The notes: generated by a model not told the origin, from the letters alone. A stretch of DNA of 64,000 bases from CCMP332 sp040218795 (GCA_040218795.1 JAVJQT010000005.1:558001-622000), one strand, 5' to 3'; positions 45,191 through 53,719 are shown, counted from the stretch's first letter. Made by a program: numbers and translations.

Positions 45191-45568
45191 ATGAAAGTTA
45201 CAGCTGAAAAAAATGAAAATGTCGCAAATATGATATTTGCAAACATCTATCCACTTTACTTGAATAGGTTGGAGAAAAATGGCCGAAGCAAAGAAGAACT
45301 GGATCAGGTGATAGAATGGTTTACGGGTTTCAATCAAGCTGCGCTGCAAGCATTTATTGATGAAAAAGCAACGTTTAGAACATTTTTTGAAAAAGCAGAA
45401 ATTCATCCTAATGCCCACATGATCAAAGGCCTTGTTTGCGGTTACCGTATCGAAGAAATAGAGGATGAATTTGAATTGTATAAACAATGCAGACGTATGG
45501 AAAAATTGATTGATGAATTGGCAAGAGGTAGGAAAATGGAAAAAATTTTACGCGAAGAAAATAAATAA
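45191..45568 (+). CDS. DUF2200 family protein
   Basis: A 125-residue cytosolic protein. I start it at ATG 45191 (MKVTAEKNENVAN), since the nine residues added by the upstream ATG at 45164 do not fit the family. The block YPLYLNRLEKNGRSKEELDQVI and the following WFTGF are the marks of DUF2200. Function unknown, all-helical, full length. Confidence 0.8.
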   Translation: MKVTAEKNENVANMIFANIYPLYLNRLEKNGRSKEELDQVIEWFTGFNQAALQAFIDEKATFRTFFEKAEIHPNAHMIKGLVCGYRIEEIEDEFELYKQCRRMEKLIDELARGRKMEKILREENK

Positions 45569-45757
45569 AAAATGGCATTCGCTGTAATGAAGGACATTTT
45601 GCTTCCAACATTTTATGATGAAAACAAGGGGCTTAACAAAGGATGAGTTCTAAGGGCAAATTCCAATGTGAAATAATAAATTTAAAATTCCTTTTGGGGA
45701 AATAGATATCCCTGTGCTTTGGTTTTGTGTTTTTTATTGAAAGAAAATTTCCAGGCT

Positions 45758-46294
45758 ATGAACAATGACATTGAGAATCAAAAATACCCAATTGGGAAAT
45801 TTAAAAAGCCGGTAAAAATTAATGATCAACAAATACAGATTTGGATAGGTATTATCGAAATATTTCCTGAAAAAATAAAAACAGAACTCGAAACCTTAAA
45901 TGATCAGGATTTTGAGAAAAAATACCGCAACAATGGCTGGACCATAAGACAAATCGTAAATCATTGTGCTGACAGTCATATGAACAGTTTTATACGATTT
46001 AAACTGGCCTTAACCGAAGACAAACCAATCATCAAGCCCTATTTTGAAAATTTATGGGCTGAATTATCAGATTCAAAAGATTATCCTGTAGATAGCTCTA
46101 TAAAAATTCTGGAAGGTCTCCACGAAAGATGGGTGCATTTGCTAAAAAACTTGTCTGATAATGATTTACAAAGGCAATTTATTCATCCTGAAAGCAATGA
46201 AAGTGTTGATCTAAAAACAAACATTGGCATTTATGCATGGCATTGCGAGCACCATTTGGCGCATATAAAAAATGCAAAAATATCTGGAATATAA
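45758..46294 (+). CDS. DinB/YfiT-type putative metal-dependent hydrolase (bacillithiol-transferase family)
   Basis: A 178-residue four-helix-bundle protein starting at ATG 45758 (MNNDIENQKYPIGKF), which matches the family start; the frame from 45719 adds 13 residues. YfiT/BstA marks are NNGWTIRQIVNHCADSHMNS (about residue 65) and the C-terminal YAWHCEHHLAHI, whose histidines form a metal site. YfiT is annotated as bacillithiol transferase in Bacillus. A thiol-transferase role in a Bacteroidota host is plausible but unproven. Confidence 0.85.
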   Translation: MNNDIENQKYPIGKFKKPVKINDQQIQIWIGIIEIFPEKIKTELETLNDQDFEKKYRNNGWTIRQIVNHCADSHMNSFIRFKLALTEDKPIIKPYFENLWAELSDSKDYPVDSSIKILEGLHERWVHLLKNLSDNDLQRQFIHPESNESVDLKTNIGIYAWHCEHHLAHIKNAKISGI

Positions 46295-46301
46295 TTTCAA
46301 A

Positions 46302-46898
46302 TTACTTCTTCAATTCCATAAATAACTCACTCCCCATCCTTTCGGGTATGCTGTTTCTGCATTCCTCAAGCATATTAATTCGAAAGTATTTGTCAAATAA
46401 TGTTTTGTATTCATCGATATGACCACCAAACGGCGGATGATCCTGAAATAAAGGAATATTAAAGAGCACTCCTGCCAATTTACTATCTGAATGCATGAGA
46501 TTTTGCATCTTTTTGCAATAGCCCTCTCTTAATTCCGGATTTAATGCACAAAAAAATGTTTGCTCAATGATTAGGTCATAAGAATTCGAATGATCAAAAA
46601 AATCGGCATGGATTAAATGTTCTTCGGGGAAGTCGGGGTTTTTATCTTTAAACTTTTGTAGCGGATATTCTGATATATCCAGAAGAAAAACATTTTTAAA
46701 CCCATTCATATACAGATACTTGGCCTCATAAGCGTTGCCACATCCCGGAATTAAAATTTTTGTTTTTTTATCCTTTAATTGATCGAAATAAGCCTTAAGT
46801 GGAGTCGAAACATAACCAATATCCCAACCGGTATTGTCAGCTTGATAACGTTTTGTCCAGTATTCTTCTGTAGCTATCTTGTTTTTCAATTCTTCCAT
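46302..46898 (-). CDS. TPMT-type SAM-dependent methyltransferase
   Basis: A 198-residue protein of the thiopurine S-methyltransferase family: the N-terminal YWTKRYQADNTGWDIG (about residue 13), motif I ILIPGCGNAYEAKYL (about residue 49), the VFLLDIS acidic loop, and EQTFFCALNPELREGY (about residue 110). The substrates are probably thiols, halides or selenium compounds, as in related bacterial enzymes; the exact one is unknown. Full length, convergent with the YfiT gene. Confidence 0.88.
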   Translation of the reverse strand: MEELKNKIATEEYWTKRYQADNTGWDIGYVSTPLKAYFDQLKDKKTKILIPGCGNAYEAKYLYMNGFKNVFLLDISEYPLQKFKDKNPDFPEEHLIHADFFDHSNSYDLIIEQTFFCALNPELREGYCKKMQNLMHSDSKLAGVLFNIPLFQDHPPFGGHIDEYKTLFDKYFRINMLEECRNSIPERMGSELFMELKK

Positions 46899-46935
46899 TC
46901 TGCAAATAATACTAAATTAACTGCTTTAAAATTCT

Positions 46936-48168
46936 ATGGTTCTAAATTACATATGGTTAGGCTTTTTTCTAATCTCCTTTTTGCTGGGATTATTTCAATG
47001 GATTTTTCTTGGCCATGGGGAAGTATTCCCGGAAATGCTCAATGCCACATTTGAGTATTCTAAAACGGCTTTTGAAATTTCATTAGGGCTAACCGGTGTT
47101 TTGGCATTGTGGCTGGGCTTTTTGAAAATAGCTGAAAATGCAGGACTTATCAATATTCTGGCCCGGGTATTGGGGCCTTTTTTGTATCCCCTGTTTCCTC
47201 AGATTCCAAAAGGGCATCCTGTATTTGGGACAATGGTTATGAATTTTTCTGCCAATATGCTCGGTTTGGATAATGCGGCAACACCCATCGGTTTAAAAGC
47301 CATGGATGGACTTCAGGAACTGAATGAAGATAAAAAGGCTGCGAGCAATTCCCAGATAATGTTTCTTGTTTTGAATACCTCAGGCCTCACCATAATACCT
47401 ATTAATGTAATGGTTTATCGTGCACAAATGGGCGCAGAAAATCCGGCTGATATATTCTTGCCAATACTGGTGGCAACTTTTGCAGCTACGCTCGGAGGGA
47501 TCATATTTGTCGGGATAAAACAAAAAATCAATTTTTTAAATCCCTATCTCCTATCGGCATTACTGGCCGTGACCGCTTTGATCGTTTTTCTGCTCTATTC
47601 TCTATCCAGCTTATATCCCGAACAAATCGAAGCGATTTCGGGCCAGGTTAGCAGTCTCATTATTTTTAGTCTGATCGCCGTTTTTATTGCCTATGGTTTT
47701 TTTAAGAAAATAAATGTTTATGAATCTTTTATTGATGGTGCCAAAGAAGGATTCAATGTGGCGATTAAAATTATTCCTTTTCTTGTCGCCATTTTGGTAG
47801 CAATAGGTGTTTTCAGAGCATCCGGGGGAATGGAGCTCTTAATAGGTTCACTTCAATCGGCATTGGAATCCCTTGGTTGGGCCAGCGAATTTGTTCCTTC
47901 GCTCCCTACGGCCATTTTGAAACCACTTAGTGGCAGTGCAGCGAGAAGTATGATGGTGGATGCCATGAACATTCACGGAGCAGATTCCTTTACCGGAAGA
48001 CTTTCATCAACGCTTCAAGGGACTACGGATACCACATTCTATATCATTGCCGTGTATTTTGGAGCAGTGGGCATCCGCAATACCAGATATGCCGTAAGCG
48101 GTGGCCTTTTTGCCGATTTTGTAGGTATAGTAGCTGCCATACTCATTGCCTATTTCTTTTTTCTTTAA
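46936..48168 (+). CDS. Spore maturation protein A/B fusion (nucleoside-recognition domain membrane protein)
   Basis: A 410-residue membrane protein in which the SpmA half (about 1-200; MVMNFSANMLGLDNAATPIGLKAMDGLQ, in part) and the SpmB half (about 225-410; KIIPFLVAILVAIGVFRASG, LPTAILKPLSGSAARSMM) are joined. Each half has a Gate (nucleoside-recognition) domain. In Bacillus the two are separate proteins of spore maturation; in non-sporing Bacteroidota the fused form is common and its role is unknown. Divergent from the TPMT gene. Confidence 0.87.
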   Translation: MVLNYIWLGFFLISFLLGLFQWIFLGHGEVFPEMLNATFEYSKTAFEISLGLTGVLALWLGFLKIAENAGLINILARVLGPFLYPLFPQIPKGHPVFGTMVMNFSANMLGLDNAATPIGLKAMDGLQELNEDKKAASNSQIMFLVLNTSGLTIIPINVMVYRAQMGAENPADIFLPILVATFAATLGGIIFVGIKQKINFLNPYLLSALLAVTALIVFLLYSLSSLYPEQIEAISGQVSSLIIFSLIAVFIAYGFFKKINVYESFIDGAKEGFNVAIKIIPFLVAILVAIGVFRASGGMELLIGSLQSALESLGWASEFVPSLPTAILKPLSGSAARSMMVDAMNIHGADSFTGRLSSTLQGTTDTTFYIIAVYFGAVGIRNTRYAVSGGLFADFVGIVAAILIAYFFFL

Positions 48169-48201
48169 ATATTTTTCCATTCAAGTACCTGATTATTAGT
48201 G

Positions 48202-48222
48202 TATTTGAAAAAATTTCAAATA
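48202..48222. promoter_or_regulatory. Inverted repeat upstream of the ECF sigma gene
   Basis: Arms TATTTGAAA and TTTCAAATA flank three A bases, a 21-base perfect dyad lying 63 bases before the chosen ATG. An AACCTTTG that is one base off the -7 consensus follows at 48240-48247. A regulator site is likely; the identity of the regulator is unknown. Confidence 0.5.
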
Positions 48223-48284
48223 TTTTTAAAAAGGCGTGCAACCTTTGATCAAAAGGATGCATCTAATAATTGAAACCGAATAAA

Positions 48285-48857
48285 ATGTTCCTCAGTAAAA
48301 AGAGGCTTTACGAAAGCGAAGAAGATGTGATTGAAGGCTGCAAAGCCGGTGAGCGTGAGGCTCAGCATAAACTTTATGCTACTTACGCTTCAACATTTTT
48401 TGGGATTTGCCGACGCTACATGAAAGATGAAAGAGATGCTGAGGAGGTTTTAACCAATGGATTCATGAAAATATTTGACAATATATCGAAGTACAAAAGA
48501 GAAGGCAGTTTTGAAGGTTGGATGAAAAGAATTCTGATCAATGAAGCGCTGATGTACATTCGAAAAAATCGTCAGATGTTTTTAGAAGTTGATATTGATA
48601 CCACCCAAATAGACAAAAATTTTTCCTGGCATCAGATTGATATGGAAACAGAGGATTTGTTGAAACTAATACAGTCTTTACCGGTCGGTTACAGGACTGT
48701 CTTCAACTTGTACGCCATAGAGGGATACAGCCATAAGGAAATTGCAAAACAGCTTAGTATTTCTGAAAACACATCGAAATCGCAATTGAGCCGTGCAAGA
48801 ACATTATTGCAAGACAGGGTTCAGAACAAAAAGCAATTCATCCAAAAAGGGAGCTGA
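48285..48857 (+). CDS. ECF-type RNA polymerase sigma factor
   Basis: A 190-residue sigma-70 family ECF factor. The start is at ATG 48285 (MFLSKKRLYE); the TTG at 48270 would add five residues. Region 2 is seen in AQHKLYATYASTFFGICRRY and DAEEVLTNGFMKIFDNI (in part), and region 4 in LPVGYRTVFNLYAIEGYSHKEIAKQL (in part) followed by SISENTSKSQLSRAR. It is followed by a gene for a membrane protein with a short cytosolic N-terminus, the usual layout for a sigma/anti-sigma pair in this phylum. Confidence 0.93.
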   Translation: MFLSKKRLYESEEDVIEGCKAGEREAQHKLYATYASTFFGICRRYMKDERDAEEVLTNGFMKIFDNISKYKREGSFEGWMKRILINEALMYIRKNRQMFLEVDIDTTQIDKNFSWHQIDMETEDLLKLIQSLPVGYRTVFNLYAIEGYSHKEIAKQLSISENTSKSQLSRARTLLQDRVQNKKQFIQKGS

Positions 48858-48858
48858 A

Positions 48859-49692
48859 ATGGAAAAGGATAGAAATTATTTTGAAAACAAATTTAAGGAT
48901 TTTAAGTCTGCTCCTCCTTTGACCGTATGGAAGGATATAGAATCAGGTCTGGTTCAAAAGGAACGTCGTAAAAAAGCAATTTTCTTTATGCGAATAGCCG
49001 CCGGGCTTTTACTGCTGATCACGGCACTCTGGTTTACATTTTCTAATTCAGACATAAATGAAAATAAGCTGGCAAAAGAAGAAATTAAAAATAATGAAAG
49101 TGCTGACAGGCAATTGAATGAAGAATTACAACCTATAATCAGAAATTCCATCGCCTCAATTGATTCCGATAATCAGAAAAAATTGATTTGGCCGGAAAAA
49201 GAGATTAAAACAGAACAGAAAATTAATACGGATTCTAAGGCCGGAAGAAATGAAATTAATAACAGGAATGCAGATAAAACAGAATTGAGAACCAAAAAAG
49301 ATCTTCCATTTACTGATTCAATTAAAAATAATAAACGCCCAATCCAAAAAATTCAGCAAGAAACTGAATTGAAAAAACCGCTATTGGCCAAACTTGAAAA
49401 TGACAGTCTTCAAAGGAATGAACTTAAAAGAGAGGAACTTTTGATCGCCGATGCCGATATCAAGAATAAGGCCGAAGAGAGATCAATTGATAATGGAGAT
49501 GCAAAATCCATTACCATCATTCTAAGGCCAAAAAATAAAGAGAATCTTGCTTCGAACGATAATCACCAAGATGAAAAGTCAAAGTTTGAACAATTCAAAG
49601 AAGCGCTTAATAAGGATTTATATAAACAAACGATCAGGCTTGGAGAGGTCCCGGACCTGGCATTTAACAAATTAAAATTGAGGTCAAATTAA
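48859..49692 (+). CDS. Putative anti-sigma factor, single-pass membrane protein
   Basis: A 277-residue protein starting at ATG 48859, one base after the sigma stop; the frame from 48793 would run back into the sigma gene. It has a cytosolic N-terminal domain of about 38 residues (NYFENKFKDFKSAPPLTVWKD), one membrane helix (about 41-59), and a long charged periplasmic domain rich in Lys, Glu and Asn with no clear fold. No zinc-binding anti-sigma motif (HxxxCxxC) is present. The anti-sigma role is inferred from gene order and topology. Confidence 0.65.
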   Translation: MEKDRNYFENKFKDFKSAPPLTVWKDIESGLVQKERRKKAIFFMRIAAGLLLLITALWFTFSNSDINENKLAKEEIKNNESADRQLNEELQPIIRNSIASIDSDNQKKLIWPEKEIKTEQKINTDSKAGRNEINNRNADKTELRTKKDLPFTDSIKNNKRPIQKIQQETELKKPLLAKLENDSLQRNELKREELLIADADIKNKAEERSIDNGDAKSITIILRPKNKENLASNDNHQDEKSKFEQFKEALNKDLYKQTIRLGEVPDLAFNKLKLRSN

Positions 49693-49703
49693 ATTTAAAA
49701 ACA

Positions 49704-50705
49704 ATGAAAAAGGTAAATTTTAACTTAAAACTATTAATGGTATTTGGTCTGGTAGCAGGCCTGTTATCCAATCCGCTATTGTCAAATGCCGGCAATTTGG
49801 AAGAGCCGGACACAGTGACAATCAAAATAGGCAATAGCAAATTAATATTCCTGATAGAAAATGAAGAAGATTTGGAATCGCTTGAAGATTATGATGTGAA
49901 TGAATTAATTAAAGGATTCAAAGCCTTACTCGATTCAGCTGAATCTGGAAATACGGTAACCATAGATGAAAAGGAAAAGAACATTAAGTTTATCGAAATT
50001 CAAACCGGAAACGGGATAATTATTTCAGATAAGAATAAGAAGAAAAAAAGGATCACCAATCATTTATATATTGATTTTGGACTGAACAATATCGTGGAAA
50101 AAAATACCCAGATAAGTTCACAACCCTATAGGTTAAATAATTGGTCATCGAGATATTTTGCTCTTAGCTCGATGAAAAAGGTGAGATTAGGTCAAAATAA
50201 AGGTCCGGTCAATTTTCAATTCGGCGCTGAAATTACCTGGAATAATTTGATGTTTGAAGACGATATTACACTCAGAAAAATGAGCGGTGTCAGCCAATGG
50301 ATAGAATATATGGATCCAAGTCTTCCGGGAAATTTGAGAATTACCAACGATATCCCCGCGAGAAAAGGAAAATTAGCAATAGGCACTATTGGATTACCAT
50401 TGCTTGTTGGTGTTGATCTTGGTAAAGATAACAATGTAAAAATCGCAGCGGGTGGTTATGTTAACTATAAACTCGGCAGCTGGACCAAAACCGTTTATTT
50501 TGAAGAAGGTGACAGAAAAAGAGTCAAAGACAGATCGGACTATAACCTCAATGATTGGAGATATGGACTTATGGCTACATTTAGTTATAAAGGCTTGAGT
50601 ATCTTTGGAAAATACGATCTGAGCCCATTATTTAATACAAATCCTGTACTCAATGGTAACCCCACAGGAGACTTTAATGTCTATTCATTTGGAATAAGAA
50701 TATAA
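49704..50705 (+). CDS. Outer-membrane beta-barrel protein downstream of the sigma/anti-sigma pair
   Basis: A 333-residue protein with a signal peptide (cut near SNAG, residue 28), an acidic N-terminal domain (about 30-110) with KIGNSKLIFLIENEEDL and a Lys-rich stretch, then about eight amphipathic strands of a barrel (HLYIDFGLNN, VNFQFGAEITW, KLAIGTIGLPLLVGVD, YRYGLMATFSY-like strands) with the C-terminal strand NVYSFGIRI. It is probably a target or partner of the sigma regulon. Confidence 0.7.
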   Translation: MKKVNFNLKLLMVFGLVAGLLSNPLLSNAGNLEEPDTVTIKIGNSKLIFLIENEEDLESLEDYDVNELIKGFKALLDSAESGNTVTIDEKEKNIKFIEIQTGNGIIISDKNKKKKRITNHLYIDFGLNNIVEKNTQISSQPYRLNNWSSRYFALSSMKKVRLGQNKGPVNFQFGAEITWNNLMFEDDITLRKMSGVSQWIEYMDPSLPGNLRITNDIPARKGKLAIGTIGLPLLVGVDLGKDNNVKIAAGGYVNYKLGSWTKTVYFEEGDRKRVKDRSDYNLNDWRYGLMATFSYKGLSIFGKYDLSPLFNTNPVLNGNPTGDFNVYSFGIRI

Positions 50706-50727
50706 ATAAAATCCAACTTTATATTAG

Positions 50728-50758
50728 AAAACGACCTTTTTTTGGGTCGTTTTTTTTA
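50728..50758 (+). terminator. Rho-independent terminator of the sigma operon
   Basis: AAAACGACC, a T-rich loop, GGTCGTTTT, then TTTTTATT: nine pairs and a T tract, 22 bases after the barrel gene stop. It also overlaps the start of a doubtful small frame, so that frame must begin later if it is real. Confidence 0.85.
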
Positions 50759-50768
50759 TTTTAAGGGT

Positions 50769-50954
50769 GTGGAAGAAAAAAATAAAGGCAATAAGGCTTC
50801 TCATTCCGACGGTGAAAAGGAATTTCATGAGAAAATTGAAAAGGAGTCACCCGATCTAACAGAATTGGTTTTTGACTTGTTTTTCGATAAAGAATTTAAA
50901 GGCAATGTTGATCTTTCGGAAGACAGAGAAAAACATAAAAAGAACTCAAATTAA
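50769..50954 (+). CDS. Small charged hypothetical protein
   Basis: A 61-residue frame starting at GTG 50769 (the longer frame from TTG 50742 runs through the terminator hairpin and is rejected). It is rich in Lys and Glu with the central hydrophobic stretch LTELVFDLFFDKEF. No family is recognised. A gene here would have to have its own promoter inside or just after the hairpin, so it is uncertain. Confidence 0.35.
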   Translation: MEEKNKGNKASHSDGEKEFHEKIEKESPDLTELVFDLFFDKEFKGNVDLSEDREKHKKNSN

Positions 50955-50957
50955 GTT

Positions 50958-51449
50958 CTATTTTTCACCAAAGAATAGCGCTTTCTCCTCCCCTTTCATT
51001 TTCAATTGTCTGGCTACCCTCTGAAAAGTCAATCTGTTCATGGAAATAAGAACCAATAGAATTGCATAAGCGGCAATCATAGCATCAGCCTGAATAAATA
51101 AATAGAATATACTAATGAGAATCGACAAGGCCGTCATTTTAATTATCAAAGTTAAAAAATAGCGTTTATAGTGATTAAGCCTATCTACTAGCGCTTCTTC
51201 GGCATTTATATTATTGAGAGATCGATGGTATTGATAATGCCAAAGTCCGACCAAAATCAAAGATAAAAGCACAGAAAACAAGCCAATTTTTAATTGAATA
51301 CTTTCTGAAAAAAGAGCCTCATCTGCTCCATTTGATTTTGATTCAACATACATCCAGACCGGAATAAAACACAGGATGGACAAGGCCGTCAAAAGCTGAA
51401 AATGAGTATTGAGCTTATCATAATATTTTTTGTAGTATTTCGCGTCCAT
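50958..51449 (-). CDS. Four-helix membrane protein of unknown function
   Basis: A 163-residue protein: a short basic N-terminus (KYYKKYYDKLN), helices at about 15-33, 50-70, 100-120 and 122-145, and a basic end (QRVARQLKMKGEEKALFF). No signal peptide or family mark is seen. It is divergent from the TetR gene across 76 bases that also hold the TetR operator, so it may be co-regulated with the phenylacetate genes, but there is no direct evidence for that. Confidence 0.7.
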   Translation of the reverse strand: MDAKYYKKYYDKLNTHFQLLTALSILCFIPVWMYVESKSNGADEALFSESIQLKIGLFSVLLSLILVGLWHYQYHRSLNNINAEEALVDRLNHYKRYFLTLIIKMTALSILISIFYLFIQADAMIAAYAILLVLISMNRLTFQRVARQLKMKGEEKALFFGEK

Positions 51450-51489
51450 TTCAATGGCGAAATAGCTTATAGATTAGGACAATTAAAAA

Positions 51490-51521
51490 TTTGCTAACAA
51501 ACGTTAGGTTGTCTATCTTTG
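51490..51521 (+). promoter_or_regulatory. Promoter of the TetR-paa operon
   Basis: TTTG at 51490-51493 and TATCTTTG at 51514-51521 are 20 bases apart and match the Bacteroidota -33/-7 consensus fully. The expected transcript start is within a few bases of the GTG start at 51526, so the mRNA would be leaderless or nearly so. Confidence 0.7.
51494..51507. promoter_or_regulatory. Predicted TetR operator
   Basis: CTAAC-AAAC-GTTAG: five-base arms with a four-base spacer, lying exactly between the -33 and -7 boxes. This is the size and position expected for a self-regulating TetR repressor that blocks polymerase. The ligand is probably a phenylacetate CoA thioester. Confidence 0.55.
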
Positions 51522-51525
51522 CATT

Positions 51526-52113
51526 GTGAATATTGGATCAAAAACCGCGACTCGCAAACAGCAAATTGAAAAAGAAGCTGCCGCATTATTTCACGAAAAA
51601 GGATATGCCGCCTCATCAATGCGCGATTTAGCGCAAAGAGTGGGAATAGAAGCCGGAAGTCTATATTCACATTTCAAATCAAAAGAATCGATTCTTCAAA
51701 AAATCTGTTTTGACATGGCCAATAGTTTTTTCCAAAGCCTAGACGCCATTGAAAACTTAGGTTTGGATGCCGAATTGCAATTGAGAAATGCAATAAAAGC
51801 GCATTTATCAGTTCTGACAGAAGATCCTGAAGAAACCATTGTATTTCAAAACGAATGGAAACATTTGAGTGAACCATATTTGGGTGATTTTATTTCCATG
51901 CGCAAGGACTATGAAAACAGGTTTAGAAAAATTCTTGAGCAAGGCATAAAGGATGGATTATTTGAAAATCACGATTTGAAAATTTTGAGCTTAACCCTAT
52001 TGTCAGCTTTAAACAATACGAGCACCTGGTTTAAGAAATCAAGGGATAAATCTGAGGATATAGGCGAAAAGCTTTCCAATATATTTTTAACAGGACTTTT
52101 AAAACAAAAATAA
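51526..52113 (+). CDS. TetR-family transcriptional regulator, likely repressor of the paa genes
   Basis: A 195-residue TetR protein with the N-terminal helix-turn-helix (IEKEAAALFHEKGYAASSMRDLAQRVGIEAGSLYSHF, in part; about residues 13-50) and a C-terminal ligand domain. The start is the GTG at 51526; the next Met is inside the DNA-binding domain. It leads the operon, is followed one base after its stop by paaA, and has the operator at 51494. It is probably the analogue of PaaR-type regulators, controlled by phenylacetyl-CoA. Confidence 0.87.
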   Translation: MNIGSKTATRKQQIEKEAAALFHEKGYAASSMRDLAQRVGIEAGSLYSHFKSKESILQKICFDMANSFFQSLDAIENLGLDAELQLRNAIKAHLSVLTEDPEETIVFQNEWKHLSEPYLGDFISMRKDYENRFRKILEQGIKDGLFENHDLKILSLTLLSALNNTSTWFKKSRDKSEDIGEKLSNIFLTGLLKQK

Positions 52114-52114
52114 T

Positions 52115-53101
52115 ATGTACGGAGGAGGACAGATATTTGATCAGTCAATGAATACCGGTCTGGAAAATGAAGATCCGGTAAAATTACAAGAATTCGAAGC
52201 GAGAATTACAAGAGGTGAAAAGATAGAACCCAGCGATTGGATGCCTGCATTGTATCGCAAACAATTGATCAGAATGATAGAACAGCACGCCCATTCTGAA
52301 ATTATTGGAGCACTTCCTGAAGGAACCTGGATTACAAGGGCTCCCGGATTTAAAAGAAAAATGGCTTTGATGGCCAAAGTACAGGACGAAGTCGGACATG
52401 CCCAGTTGTTGTATTCAGCTGCAGAAACATTAGGTAAAAATCGGGAAGACATGCTAAACGATCTTATCAATGGCAAGTCAAAATATTCCAACATTTTTAA
52501 CTATCCCGCATTTACCTGGGCCGATTCATGTTTTATCAGCTGGCTTGTGGATGCAGGAGCAATTGTAAATCAATTGGCCAATGCCAAAGGTAGTTACGGC
52601 CCTTATGTTAGAGCTCTTGACAGAATATGTAAGGAAGAGTCTTTTCATTTGAAATACGGTCATGATTGTGTAGTTGCTTTGGCAACTGGTTCTGAAAAAC
52701 AAAGAACAATGATGCAGGAGGCAATCAACAGATGGTGGGCGCCAATGATGATGTTTTTTGGACCCTCGGATAAAATCTCGGTTCACACAGAAATCCTTAT
52801 GAAATGGAAAGTCAAAATGGCTTCAAATGACGATTGCCGACAGCAATGGTTGGATATGTATGTGCCTAAAATATGGGAATTGGGATTTACCATTCCGGAT
52901 AAGAATCTTAAGAAAAACGAAGAAACAGGCAAGTGGGAATTTACCGAACCGGATTGGGTGGAATTCAAGAAAGTCATCAATGGCGACGGGCCTTGCAATA
53001 AAGAACGACTGGCTGTCAGACGAACCGCCGAAGAAAGAGGAAGATGGGTACGCGAAGCCTTAAAGTCTCCGAATATTTCATATCAAACACCTTTTGCCTA
53101 A
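52115..53101 (+). CDS. paaA: Phenylacetyl-CoA epoxidase subunit PaaA
   Basis: The catalytic di-iron subunit that epoxidises the aromatic ring of phenylacetyl-CoA. The 328-residue protein starts MYGGGQIFDQSMNTGLENEDP, and shows the two di-iron E-x2-H motifs, EVGH in QDEVGHAQ (about residue 91) and ESFH in KEESFHLKYGH (about residue 175), plus RRTAEERGRWVREAL at the C-terminus. Full length. Its stop overlaps the paaB ATG. Confidence 0.96.
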   Translation: MYGGGQIFDQSMNTGLENEDPVKLQEFEARITRGEKIEPSDWMPALYRKQLIRMIEQHAHSEIIGALPEGTWITRAPGFKRKMALMAKVQDEVGHAQLLYSAAETLGKNREDMLNDLINGKSKYSNIFNYPAFTWADSCFISWLVDAGAIVNQLANAKGSYGPYVRALDRICKEESFHLKYGHDCVVALATGSEKQRTMMQEAINRWWAPMMMFFGPSDKISVHTEILMKWKVKMASNDDCRQQWLDMYVPKIWELGFTIPDKNLKKNEETGKWEFTEPDWVEFKKVINGDGPCNKERLAVRRTAEERGRWVREALKSPNISYQTPFA

Positions 53102-53718
53102 TGAGTTTAGAAAGTTTAGACCCAAGAGTCAATCGATTAAATATTCCGGATCAATTCGAGGATGAGGTTCAGAAAAAAGAACTCGATCAATTAACCACTT
53201 TTGAAGTTTTTCTAGTTCCGAAAGAAGGCAAAGCACTTGAAAGCGTAGGAATAGTTCATGCCGATGATTCTGAAATGGCTTTTGTTTTTGCAAAAGAAGC
53301 ATTTAGCAGAAGGTTTACTTGTGTGGGAATGGCCGTTTGCCCTACGCATAAAATTTGGGCTTCCGAAGTTACCGAAGGTGAAGAAAGCGCATTTGATTTT
53401 ATAGAATCACTGGATGAACAAAACGAAGGCGAAGAAGATCAATGCGAAATCTTTTTAATGGACAAAAGAGGAAAGCAACACAAACACGCCACTTCTGTAT
53501 TGGCATACAGCTATATCGACGCAGCTAAAAAAGCCAAAGAGGAATTGGGCAATCCCCTTACTAAAAATATCTGGGTAATACGAACCCGTGATTTTACCTT
53601 TAATGAAGAAGAGGACAGCGATTTGTGGGCCACGCTTCCTGAAAAAACCTATAGAGATGCGCAGGCTTATCGTGCGGCAGATAAAATCAAAAAATTCAAA
53701 GAATCTCAAACAAAGTAA
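53101..53718 (+). CDS. paaB: Phenylacetyl-CoA epoxidase subunit PaaB, two-domain form
   Basis: Non-catalytic subunit, bridging PaaA and PaaC in the epoxidase. The start is ATG 53101 (MSLESLDPRVN), which shares a base with the paaA stop. It is about twice the usual size (205 residues compared with about 95): two PaaB-like repeats are seen, one with FEVFLVPKEGK then SRRFTCVGMAV and HKIWA (about 33-95), the other with CEIFLMDKRGKQHKHATSV, DAAKKAKEEL and NIWVIRTRDF (about 118-170). Confidence 0.9.
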   Translation: MSLESLDPRVNRLNIPDQFEDEVQKKELDQLTTFEVFLVPKEGKALESVGIVHADDSEMAFVFAKEAFSRRFTCVGMAVCPTHKIWASEVTEGEESAFDFIESLDEQNEGEEDQCEIFLMDKRGKQHKHATSVLAYSYIDAAKKAKEELGNPLTKNIWVIRTRDFTFNEEEDSDLWATLPEKTYRDAQAYRAADKIKKFKESQTK

Positions 53719-53719
53719 G

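Noticed and set aside
50742..50768. TTG start of the small frame after the barrel gene
   Set aside because: It lies in the terminator hairpin; only a start at GTG 50769 could be real.
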